A stretch of 64,000 bases of DNA from CAVZVW01 sp963778845 (GTDB lineage: Bacteria > Actinomycetota > Actinomycetes > Actinomycetales > Kineosporiaceae): positions 248,001-312,000 of the forward strand of contig CAVZVW010000004.1 in assembly GCA_963778845.1 (NCBI GenBank), given 5' to 3'. The notes under the pieces were generated by a model. It saw nothing but the letters and a program-made list of their open reading frames with translations, searched no databases and was not told the origin of the DNA. Shown one piece after another: positions 40,268-48,090 of the stretch (its first letter is position 1; each line of letters starts with the position of its first letter). Made by a program: the position numbers and the translations under genes.

Positions 40268-41365
40268 ATGGCCGAGCCGGTCCGGTCCGTGCTTCACGAG
40301 GCCCAAGAGGCAGTCGGAGCGACCTTTCGCGACGAGGACGGCTGGCTCTGGACGGAGAGCATCGGCAGCGACCTGGCCGGCTACGAGGCCGTCCGCGACT
40401 CCCTTGCCATCTGGGACATCTACCCGCTGGTGAAGTGGGCGGTCAGCGGCCCGGATGCGCGCGCGGCGATCCAGCGGGTCTTCACCGCCGACCTCGCGCC
40501 CCAGCGACCGGCGACGGTCAAGTACGGGGCCTTCGTCGACAGCGACGGGCTGATGGTCGACGACGGCACGGTCTTCATGCACACGCCAGTGTCCTACTGG
40601 GTCTTCACCAACGCCGAGGACACCGGCGACCACCTGCTCGCCAACGCAGGCGGGCTCGACGTCCGCGTCGTCAACCGCACCCTGGAGATGCCGCTGATCT
40701 CCGCCCAGGGCCCTCGCTCCCGCGAGGTGCTGCAGGGCCTCACCCCGACAGACCTGTCCGGCTTGCGCTACTTCACGTTCATCCCCGAGCGCGTCGCCGT
40801 CGCCGGCGTCCCCACCTGGCTCATGCGCACCGGGTTCTCCGGTGAGCTGGGCTTCGAGCTGATCCCCGACCCGGACGGCGCCGTGACGCTGTGGAGCGCG
40901 CTGGCCGATGCTGGTGGCGTGCCGTTCGGGCTGACGGTGCTCGAGCCGGTGCGGGTCGAGGCGGGCCTGATCGTCTACGACAGCGACTACTCGCCGGGCC
41001 AGGACACGCCCTACGACGTCTGCCTCGACCGTTACGTCAGCCTGGACAGCGGCGCCGACTTCCTCGGCCGCTCGGTGCTGCGCGAGATCGCCGCCGCGCC
41101 GCCGCGGCGGCTGAAGACGCTGCGGATCTCCGGTGCCCAGCGCCCCGAGGCGGGCGCCGACGTTCTCGTGGACGGCGCTGTCGTCGGCACGGTCACCAGC
41201 CCGGCCGACAGCCCACGGCTGGGGCTGCTGGCGCTCGCCAAGATCGACACCGAGCATGCGACGGACGGCGCCCACGTCGAGGTCGCGGTGGCCGCCGGGA
41301 CCGCGGCGGCGACCGTGGACGTGCTCTCGGTAAAGGACCCCGACAAGCGCCGCCCCAGGGCGTGA
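40268..41365 (+). CDS. GcvT-like aminomethyltransferase family protein
   Basis: The 365-residue protein is related to the T protein of glycine cleavage and to folate-dependent demethylases. The N-terminal part (SLAIWDIYPLVKWAVSGPDA) and YVSLDSGADFLGRSVLREI match the family folds; the C-terminal barrel ends at TVDVLSVKDPDKRRPRA. It is not beside gcvH or gcvP, so a role in glycine cleavage is unlikely; it more probably handles a one-carbon or methylamine group of a dedicated substrate. ATG 40268 follows CAGGAGG, and TATGCT at 40227-40232 may be its -10 box. Confidence 0.82.
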   Translation: MAEPVRSVLHEAQEAVGATFRDEDGWLWTESIGSDLAGYEAVRDSLAIWDIYPLVKWAVSGPDARAAIQRVFTADLAPQRPATVKYGAFVDSDGLMVDDGTVFMHTPVSYWVFTNAEDTGDHLLANAGGLDVRVVNRTLEMPLISAQGPRSREVLQGLTPTDLSGLRYFTFIPERVAVAGVPTWLMRTGFSGELGFELIPDPDGAVTLWSALADAGGVPFGLTVLEPVRVEAGLIVYDSDYSPGQDTPYDVCLDRYVSLDSGADFLGRSVLREIAAAPPRRLKTLRISGAQRPEAGADVLVDGAVVGTVTSPADSPRLGLLALAKIDTEHATDGAHVEVAVAAGTAAATVDVLSVKDPDKRRPRA

Positions 41366-41411
41366 CGCCCCCCAGCCACCGCACGGTGGCGTGACGCCCG
41401 CCAGCCACCGC
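41360..41411. repeat. 23-bp direct repeat with hairpin at the GcvT-like stop
   Basis: The 23-mer at 41360-41382 recurs at 41389-41411 with one mismatch. Between and within them CCACCG (41376-41381) and CGGTGG (41384-41389) can form a short hairpin. The stop codon of the GcvT-like gene lies in the first copy. Confidence 0.65.
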
Positions 41412-41442
41412 CCCCGATCTCGCACGGTGTGAGTCGTGAAGG

Positions 41443-42222
41443 TCACACGCCGCCCAGGGTGAGCCGGGTGCTGGCGGCGTGTCCTTGACGGCCCTGCGGT
41501 CCCAGCAGCCAGACCGACTGGCGGCCCATCACCTGCCACTGGGTCCCGGCCACGGCCGGTGGTCCGCCCCACCCCGTGCGTCGGTCGGCAGCGTCGTCCA
41601 GGCCGCCCACGAGGGCTGTGTCCTCGTCGATCCCGATCACCTGCACTCCCGGCGGCGCGCTCGCGACACGACGCAGCACCAGGTCGGGCATCCACGAGGT
41701 GAAGCGGTCGAAGTGCGGCAGCACCTCGACCATCGGGACCAGGCCGAGGCCGGGCAGGGCCGGTCGCCAGGGCTTGCGCACGTCAGGCATCGTGGCCGAC
41801 ATCGCCATCGCGCCGGCGCTGCAGCCGGCAAGGGCGGCGCCACCGCGCCAAGCCGTCACGATCGCCTCCCACACCGCGGTGTCGCGAAGCGTCTCGGCCA
41901 GGTAGACCGGGTTGCCACCGGAGAGGTAGATCAAGCCGGCGCCGGCCACGAGCGCGGCGTTCGCCGGATCCTGCGCGTGGCTGCGATCAGCCACGGGGAC
42001 GACGACCTGCTCGGCACCGAGCCGCTGCGCCGCGGCTGCCCCGAGGGCATGCCAGCGCCGCAGTGACTGCTCCCCCTCCGGGGCTGCGGCGGTGGCGAGC
42101 TGAACGTACCTCGGCGGCCGCCCGGCGATCAGCGCGCGCTCGACCGGTTCGAGCACCGGCAGGTACTCCCCCGACCCGACGAGGGCGACAGGTCCGGCGC
42201 CGGGGGCAGTAGCGGGGTCCAC
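41443..42222 (-). CDS. Peptidase S51/cyanophycinase-like protein
   Basis: This 259-residue protein resembles the class I glutamine amidotransferase-like superfamily that includes peptidase E and cyanophycinase. The nucleophile serine lies in AALAGCSAGAMAMSA near residue 130 and the supporting segment is IYLSGGNPVYLAETLRD. Such enzymes cleave aspartyl dipeptides or cyanophycin; its substrate is unknown. GTG 42222 lies seven bases after TAGCCT on the minus strand, so it is probably leaderless; the longer reading is not supported. It converges on the GcvT-like gene. Confidence 0.8.
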   Translation of the reverse strand: MDPATAPGAGPVALVGSGEYLPVLEPVERALIAGRPPRYVQLATAAAPEGEQSLRRWHALGAAAAQRLGAEQVVVPVADRSHAQDPANAALVAGAGLIYLSGGNPVYLAETLRDTAVWEAIVTAWRGGAALAGCSAGAMAMSATMPDVRKPWRPALPGLGLVPMVEVLPHFDRFTSWMPDLVLRRVASAPPGVQVIGIDEDTALVGGLDDAADRRTGWGGPPAVAGTQWQVMGRQSVWLLGPQGRQGHAASTRLTLGGV

Positions 42223-42229
42223 GCGCGCC

Positions 42230-42235
42230 AGGCTA
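42230..42235 (-). promoter_or_regulatory. Putative -10 box of the S51-like gene, leaderless
   Basis: On the minus strand TAGCCT lies seven bases before GTG 42222. Confidence 0.4.
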
Positions 42236-42479
42236 CGGCGCCGCAGAGTCCGCGTCGCCCGGGGGCGCGGGCCGCATGGAACCCCGATGGGCGCTACCGC
42301 GCGGGACGAGTGGGGGCGCCGAACCTGGGCCCGGGTGGAGGCGCCGAAGGCCGGGGCTGAGCGCGGCGCGCAAAACTCGTGACGGGGTGAACGAAAACCG
42401 CGTGTCGCGCCTCCTATGTCACGAAGGCGCCCGCCACCGGTGCAACTCTGGGACGGGCCAGGCACTGGGGAGGGTGGCC

Positions 42480-42827
42480 ATGCGCACCGTCGGCTCGCGG
42501 ATCCGCACCACCTGTCCCACGTGCGCGACCGTCTGGCTCGAGGTGGACGACGTCACGCTCGTGTGGAACCAGGTCAGCGGCGAACGCTGGTACGCGTTCG
42601 ACTGCACGGGCTGCGTGCAGCGGGTCGTGAAGGCCGCACCTCCCGCGGTCGCCGCAGCGCTGTCGATGGCCGACACCCCTCTGCTCGTCGTCCCGCTGGA
42701 GGTGTGCGAGCACCCCCCGACGCACCGCCCGCTGGTCGTCGACGACCTGCTCGACGCGATGCTGCTGCTCGAGCAGGCCGACGACGTCTCCCGGCTCGCC
42801 TCAGAGGCCTCCCCAGTCGGGCCGTAA
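42480..42827 (+). CDS. Conserved zinc-ribbon-like small protein
   Basis: The 115-residue protein has a CPTC and CTGC cysteine pair separated by about 32 residues, consistent with a treble-clef or zinc ribbon, and a C-terminal helix. I do not recognise a named family. ATG 42480 follows GGGGAGGGTGG. Its stop overlaps the convergent methyltransferase gene by 27 bases. Confidence 0.6.
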   Translation: MRTVGSRIRTTCPTCATVWLEVDDVTLVWNQVSGERWYAFDCTGCVQRVVKAAPPAVAAALSMADTPLLVVPLEVCEHPPTHRPLVVDDLLDAMLLLEQADDVSRLASEASPVGP

Positions 42828-44126
42828 GGGGAAGCCCGCGTCCCCCGTCTCGCTGACCTTGACCGCCAGCACCTGGTGAAGCTCGACGTCCCGGATCTCG
42901 AACCCGAGCCGGGAACCCGCCAGGTACAGCCCCCACACCCGAGCAGTGGGCTCGCCGACCTCCGCCACACAGGCGTCCCAGTGCTCGACGAGGTTGGCTC
43001 CCCATGCCGCACAGGTGCGCGCGTAGTGCTCGCGAAGGTTCTCCTCGTGCCTCACCTCGAGGCCGACGTTCTGGATCTCGGTGATGATCCGTCCGGACCC
43101 GGTGAGCTCCCCGTCGGGGAAGACGTACCGGTCGATGAAGCCGCCCTTCACCCGGGGGGCGTGGGTGTTCTCGGGCCGGGTGATGCAGTGGTTGAGCAGC
43201 CTGCCCCCGGGCCGCAGACGGGAGCGAAGGAACGTGAAGTACGAGGGGTAGTTCCTGACCCCGATGTGCTCGGTGAGGCCTATCGAGCTCACGGCGTCGA
43301 AGCCGGACTCGGTGACGTCGCGGTAGTCCATGTGCCGGACCTCGGCCTGGCCCTCCAGTCCCTCCCGGCGGATCGCTGCCTGCGCCCAGGTGGCCTGCTC
43401 GCGCGACAGGGTCACCCCGAGGGTCCGGACCCCCTGGCGGGCGGCGTGGCGGACCATTCCCCCCCAGCCGCAGCCGACGTCGAGCAGCCGCATGCCCGGC
43501 TGCAACCCGAGCTTGCCCGCCACCAGGGCGTACTTGGCGTCCTGGGCCTGCTCCAGGGTGGCGGCCTCGTCCGGGTAGCACGCACACGTGTAGGTCATGG
43601 ACGGGCCGAGCACCATCTCGTAGAAGCGGTTCGAGACGTCATAGTGGTGGTGGATCGCGTGGGCGTCGCGAATGCGGGAATGGCGCAGCCCCTCCATGAG
43701 CCGTCGCCAGTCAGGCAGGGCCTCCTGCGGCGGTGGGGGCGGGGGGATCAGACGGGAGACGCCGAGGGTCTTCACGACGCGAGCGACGGTGCGTGGGTCG
43801 GGGCGCCGCCACCGCAGGCCGGAGCCCATGAGGCGAAGCAGCGCGTACGGGTCACCGGGGTGGACGCCGCGCATCTCGAGGTCTCCGGCGACGTAGGCCC
43901 GGGCCATCCCGAGCGACCCTGGCGCGGTCGCGAGGTAGGCGGCCCCGCGGGGGCTGCGCAGGTGCAGACCGATCTCGGCGCTGGCAGGCCCGGCGGCGCT
44001 GCCGTCGTAGGCGGTGAACCTGAACGGCAGCGGGCCGGTGGTCAGCAGGTCGAGGGCCTCGCCGAGGCGAGCAGGTGTCTGGTCGTCACCGGAGTCGGTG
44101 CGCCAGGGCCCGAGGGACAGGGACAT
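42801..44126 (-). CDS. Cyclopropane-fatty-acid/C-methyltransferase (TmsB/BfaB-like)
   Basis: This 441-residue SAM-dependent methyltransferase of the cyclopropane synthase family has the cofactor motif LLDVGCGWGGMVRHAARQG near residue 220 and the acceptor segment HHYDVSNRFYEMVLGPSMTY near residue 165. Related enzymes methylate the double bond of oleoyl chains; with a partner FAD oxidoreductase they make 10-methyl fatty acids such as tuberculostearate. The gene upstream encodes exactly such an oxidoreductase, so that pathway is more likely than cyclopropanation. Three 14-base repeats lie 27 bases upstream of its start. Confidence 0.88.
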   Translation of the reverse strand: MSLSLGPWRTDSGDDQTPARLGEALDLLTTGPLPFRFTAYDGSAAGPASAEIGLHLRSPRGAAYLATAPGSLGMARAYVAGDLEMRGVHPGDPYALLRLMGSGLRWRRPDPRTVARVVKTLGVSRLIPPPPPPQEALPDWRRLMEGLRHSRIRDAHAIHHHYDVSNRFYEMVLGPSMTYTCACYPDEAATLEQAQDAKYALVAGKLGLQPGMRLLDVGCGWGGMVRHAARQGVRTLGVTLSREQATWAQAAIRREGLEGQAEVRHMDYRDVTESGFDAVSSIGLTEHIGVRNYPSYFTFLRSRLRPGGRLLNHCITRPENTHAPRVKGGFIDRYVFPDGELTGSGRIITEIQNVGLEVRHEENLREHYARTCAAWGANLVEHWDACVAEVGEPTARVWGLYLAGSRLGFEIRDVELHQVLAVKVSETGDAGFPLRPDWGGL

Positions 44127-44152
44127 CTCTCCTCCCGCGTCGTCTGGTCGTT

Positions 44153-44197
44153 TCTGGATGTGATCGTTTCTAGAAGTGATCGCTCTAGATGTGATCG
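44153..44197 (-). repeat. Three tandem 14-mers upstream of the methyltransferase
   Basis: TCTGGATGTGATCG (44153), TCTAGAAGTGATCG (44169) and TCTAGATGTGATCG (44184) are direct repeats spaced 15-16 bases. They sit within 72 bases of the methyltransferase start and are likely operator sites. The remaining 44198-44407 has no supported gene. Confidence 0.7.
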
Positions 44198-44407
44198 TTG
44201 GATGGTGTTCCGCCCACGTACCCTAGCCAGCCGCGGCGACAGGCGGCAGTCGGTACAGGGGTGGAATTTCGCCACAATCCCGGCGGACCTGCCCGGACAG
44301 CCGGTCGCGGGCTCAGCACGTGGGCCGCCGATGTATCCCGGAGGGTGTCAGCGCCCTCTTCCCTGCAACGCCGCGGCCAGGCGGCGACCCGACCGGAGGA
44401 GCCTGCC

Positions 44408-44650
44408 ATGACCACCTCGATGCCGAGTCTCGGTGCTCTGCGAGTCGCCGCCGTCACCGGACTCGCCCCGACCCGCGCCCACGTCGCCCACCCCGCGCGT
44501 CCGCAACGGGAGCGCGCCCCACGCTCCCCGGCCGTCCGCACCGTGCTGCCAGGACTGCTGGCCCGCGTCCGCAGCGCGGCCCCGGCGCGGACTCAGCGCC
44601 GTCGCACCGCCTTGGCGTACAGGTCGAGCAGCCGGCCGTCGGTGTCGTAA
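44408..44650 (+). CDS. Possible small hypothetical protein
   Basis: An 80-codon frame starting ATG 44408 has an excellent ribosome binding site CGGAGGAG (44395-44402). The product (MTTSMPSLGALRVAAVTG onward) is Arg/Ala/Pro-rich with no recognised domain, and its last 57 bases overlap the antisense end of the FAD oxidoreductase gene. Codon use is GC-rich like the rest. The ribosome binding site is the only reason to list it. Confidence 0.3.
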   Translation: MTTSMPSLGALRVAAVTGLAPTRAHVAHPARPQRERAPRSPAVRTVLPGLLARVRSAAPARTQRRRTALAYRSSSRPSVS

Positions 44651-46128
44651 CGCTCCTTCAGGCTGCGGTAGGCCCCACCGCCGTAGCGCAACCAGAAGTC
44701 CTCCTCACCGTAGAACGCCTCGGAGTACAGGGACTTGTGGCCACCGAACCGGTCCACCGCCTGCTCGATCCGACGGTTGACGTCGCCCGCCCTCCCCTCT
44801 GGGGCCATGGCCACCATTCCCCAGAAGCCGACGTTGACATAGACCTGGCCGGCGCGCAGCGGGTACAAGGGCCAGCGCTGCGCGCCGGCCGGACCACGGT
44901 CCTCACCCTCCCCTGACGAACGCGTCCCGGCCTCGGCCTGAGCGTCGGCCGGGCCGGCCGGTCCGGCCGGGTCGGGCTCGCGCAGGCGCAGCGGGCACAG
45001 CCACACCGGCCGCATGCCCACCTCGGCGTCGAACCACCGGAGGAACTCCGCCGTGGACCCCAGCGGGATCTCGACGTCCTGGATCACCCGCTCCCGGGAG
45101 GGCCGACCGCGCCAGCCGTCGATGCGCGCGGCGACGCCGTACCGGGTCTCCAGCCCCACGAGCCGGTGGTAGACGTCGCTGCGCCGCCGGCTCGCCGGCC
45201 AGACGCGGCGCACGTACGGGTTCTGGGCGCCGAAGGCCTTGGAGCACCAGAACCAGTCCGTGTCCCAGCGCCACAGGTAGTCGTGCACCGTCATCGCGTC
45301 GCGCCCCCTGTCGCGCAACGACAGGTAGTAGACCGCCTGACCGGTGTAGTCGCTGATCGCCGGGACCTCATCGGCCCAGGTGCCGAGCACCAGGTACACC
45401 TCTGCGGGTGAGAAGGCCACGCCGTCGACGAAGTCGACCGCCTCGCCCTCCCAGGATCGCGTCGCGACGATCTGTCCGATGGCAGCGGTCAGGTCGTCCA
45501 GGCGCGTCAGGCGGACGTTGCGCAACGTCACGTACGGCCTGACCGGCTGCAGGCGGATGCGCAGGCGGACTGCGTAGCCGAGGCTGCCGTAGGAGTTCGG
45601 GAAACCGGCGAAGAGGTCGGCGTGCTCGCCGTCCGGCGTCACGGTCAGCAGCTCGCCGGCGCCGGTCAGCACATCCATCTCGAGCACGGACTCGTGGGGC
45701 AGCCCGTTGCGGAACGACGACGACTCGATGCCGAGCCCGGTCACCGCGCCGCCGAGGGTGATCGTCTTGAGCTGGGGCACGACATACGGCATGAAGCCCT
45801 GGCGCAGGGTGGCCGCGACCAGGTGCTCGTACGTGCACATCCCCTGGACGTCGGCCGTGGCGGCGTCGACGTCGATCGCGATCACGCCGTCGAGCCCCGC
45901 GACGTCGAGCCCGGGCCCGCTCGTCGCGGCCCTCGGCCGGAACAGGTTCGACGTGCGCTTGGCCAGCCGCACCGGTGACCCCGGCGGGACGGCGCGGTAG
46001 CTGTCGAGCAGGCTGCTCACAGCACGGCGATGGGCGTGCCACCCCTTCGGCTGGCAGACGACCGGGGGCACCCGGGAGGCAGTGACCGGGGCGGGCACGT
46101 CCAGGGCGGCGGGGCGGACCTCCGTCAT
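44593..46128 (-). CDS. FAD-binding oxidoreductase (TmsA/BfaA-like)
   Basis: The 511-residue protein belongs to the DHCR24-like branch of FAD-linked oxidases. The FAD-binding region has TLGGAVTGLGIESSSFRNGL near residue 130 and GFPNSYGSLGYAVRLRIRLQ near residue 180. Related actinobacterial enzymes reduce the methylene intermediate made by the adjacent methyltransferase to give 10-methyl-branched fatty acids. A short disordered insertion (residues about 390-410) is rich in Gly/Ala. It lies upstream of the methyltransferase on the same strand, with a 466-base gap. Confidence 0.85.
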   Translation of the reverse strand: MTEVRPAALDVPAPVTASRVPPVVCQPKGWHAHRRAVSSLLDSYRAVPPGSPVRLAKRTSNLFRPRAATSGPGLDVAGLDGVIAIDVDAATADVQGMCTYEHLVAATLRQGFMPYVVPQLKTITLGGAVTGLGIESSSFRNGLPHESVLEMDVLTGAGELLTVTPDGEHADLFAGFPNSYGSLGYAVRLRIRLQPVRPYVTLRNVRLTRLDDLTAAIGQIVATRSWEGEAVDFVDGVAFSPAEVYLVLGTWADEVPAISDYTGQAVYYLSLRDRGRDAMTVHDYLWRWDTDWFWCSKAFGAQNPYVRRVWPASRRRSDVYHRLVGLETRYGVAARIDGWRGRPSRERVIQDVEIPLGSTAEFLRWFDAEVGMRPVWLCPLRLREPDPAGPAGPADAQAEAGTRSSGEGEDRGPAGAQRWPLYPLRAGQVYVNVGFWGMVAMAPEGRAGDVNRRIEQAVDRFGGHKSLYSEAFYGEEDFWLRYGGGAYRSLKERYDTDGRLLDLYAKAVRRR

Positions 46129-46210
46129 GACCTCATCATGCCGGGCGTCGCGCCCAGGCCGTCAGCCCGGTCGTCTCGTAGTCCGCTCGTCTCGTGGCCC
46201 GGTTGGCTCG

Positions 46211-47428
46211 TCAGCCCGGCTCGCCCATGAGGTGGACGAACAGGCCGCTGCGCAGCTTGGGCTCGAACCACGTCGACTTCGGCGGCATCACCATCCCCAG
46301 GTCAGCCACCGCCATGACGTCCGAGGTGGACGTCGGGTGCAGGCTGAACGCCACGGCGAAGCGGCCGGAGTCGACGAGCCGCTCGAGCTCCGCCGTCCCC
46401 CGGATGCCCCCGACGAACGCCAGCCGCGTGTCGGTGCGCGGGTCCCCGACACCCAGGAGCGCGCCGAGCACCCGGCTCTGCAGCACCGAGACATCGAGGG
46501 CGGCGATGACGTCGCCGGGCGGCACCGCCCTCGCCCGCACGTCCCACCAACGCCCGCCGGCGTACACGCCGAACTGCTGGCGCTGGAACGGCTCCACCGC
46601 GTCGTCAGCCGTACGGACGTCGAAGGCGCCGTCCAGGGCCGCCACCAGGCCGTCCGCGGTGAGCCCGTCGAGGTCGGCGACCACCCGGTTGTACGGCAGC
46701 ACGGTGAGCTCGTCCGCGGGGAAGACGACGACGGGGAAGGCATCACTGCCGGCTGCACCCTGTGTGTGCACGCGTGCCGCCGCTGCGCTGCGGTGGTGGC
46801 CGTCGGCGACGTACACGCGGGGCACCGCCGCGAAGGCCATGCGCACCTGCTCCACCCGCCGGGGGTCTGGCACGGCCCAGAGCGTGTGCCGGACGCCGTC
46901 GTCGGACGCGAAGTCGTACTCGGGCGAGGTTCGGCAGACCTCGCGGACGGCGTCGTCCACCGCGGTCACGCGCGGGCACATGAGGAACACCGGCTCGTCG
47001 TGGGCACGAAGCGCGCTGAGATGGCGGACCCGGTCGTCCTCCTTGTCGGGTCTGGTGTGCTCGTGCGTGGCGATCGCGCCGCTGGTGTAGTCGGCTACGG
47101 CGGCACAGCCCACAACGCCGGTCTGCGTGCGAGGGCCCATGCGCTGGCGGTACACGTAGAACGACGCGGTCTCGTCCTGGCGCAGCACCCCTGACGCAAC
47201 AAGGGCGCACAACGCGTCCCGGCCCTGCGCATGGACGGCGCCGTCGTGGGGGTCCAGGTCGGGCGGGAGGTCGATCTCGGGCCGGGACACGTGCAGGAAG
47301 CTCAGCGGGTTGCCGCCAGCGATGGCCCTGGCCTCGGCGACGTCCACGACGTCGTAGGGGGGGGCCGAGACCGCCGCAGCGTGCTCCGGGAGGGGTCGCA
47401 GAGCGCGCAGCGGGCGCAGGTCCACCAT
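46211..47428 (-). CDS. DUF1015 family protein
   Basis: This 405-residue protein of the DUF1015 family, found widely in bacteria, has a conserved VADGHHRSAAAAR near residue 215 and a C-terminal MPPKSTWFEPKLRSGL. The family is often near serine or sugar metabolism genes, and its biochemical role is not firmly established. ATG 47428 begins MVDLRPLRALRPLPE, the standard start. There is no obvious operon link with the flanking genes. Confidence 0.9.
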   Translation of the reverse strand: MVDLRPLRALRPLPEHAAAVSAPPYDVVDVAEARAIAGGNPLSFLHVSRPEIDLPPDLDPHDGAVHAQGRDALCALVASGVLRQDETASFYVYRQRMGPRTQTGVVGCAAVADYTSGAIATHEHTRPDKEDDRVRHLSALRAHDEPVFLMCPRVTAVDDAVREVCRTSPEYDFASDDGVRHTLWAVPDPRRVEQVRMAFAAVPRVYVADGHHRSAAAARVHTQGAAGSDAFPVVVFPADELTVLPYNRVVADLDGLTADGLVAALDGAFDVRTADDAVEPFQRQQFGVYAGGRWWDVRARAVPPGDVIAALDVSVLQSRVLGALLGVGDPRTDTRLAFVGGIRGTAELERLVDSGRFAVAFSLHPTSTSDVMAVADLGMVMPPKSTWFEPKLRSGLFVHLMGEPG

Positions 47429-47486
47429 GACGTCGATCCTCGCGCACCCGCCGGAAGGCTCCCGCCGGCGGGTACGCGAGGATCTG

Positions 47487-48032
47487 TCAGGGACTGGTCA
47501 GGAGGCCGTGCTCGGGGTCGGGTGGGGGTCGGGGCGGCGGGGGCGGTGGGGTCGTGTGGGTCGCCGACGGGGTGGGGGTGGGGTTGGTGGGTCGCGGAGC
47601 CGGCGTGCTGCCGCTGGGCACGGGCCGCGAGCCCGGGGCACCCGTGCGGCACAGCATGACGTGAACCGAGCGCAGCGGGACCGACGTCGCACCGGAACTC
47701 TCAGCGTTGGCGATGGCCGTGAGGGTGCCCTGGTCGAGCTTCAGGCACAGGCGATCGTGGGCGTAGCGACCACCCTCGCTGTCACTCACGCGGCCGCTGC
47801 TGCTGCTGCCACTCGCGCGGCTGACCCGCGCACCGGCGGCCGCCGTATTCGAGCCCTGCTGCCCGCCGAGGTGGCGGGACGACGTCTGCGTCGCCAGCGC
47901 CACGGTGTGCGCGTCGGCGGACTGCATCAGGCTCGTGGCGACTCCGGTGGCCGCGACCGCGCCGACGGCCAGACCGCCGGTGAGCCACGAGGTTCGGCGC
48001 ATTGATGGACGGGGTAGGTTCCGATCTGTCAT
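47487..48032 (-). CDS. Secreted protein of unknown function
   Basis: The 181-residue protein has a cleavable N-terminal hydrophobic helix (LTGGLAVGAVAATGVATSLM), a small central domain (RLCLKLDQGTLTAIANAES, with two cysteines), and a Pro/Thr-rich tail. I do not recognise the family. Confidence 0.65.
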   Translation of the reverse strand: MTDRNLPRPSMRRTSWLTGGLAVGAVAATGVATSLMQSADAHTVALATQTSSRHLGGQQGSNTAAAGARVSRASGSSSSGRVSDSEGGRYAHDRLCLKLDQGTLTAIANAESSGATSVPLRSVHVMLCRTGAPGSRPVPSGSTPAPRPTNPTPTPSATHTTPPPPPPRPPPDPEHGLLTSP

Positions 48033-48090
48033 GGCCGCGAGCCTGCGACAACGGCAGTGAAATGCCGGTCATGCAAGCGTCAAAGCCTCC

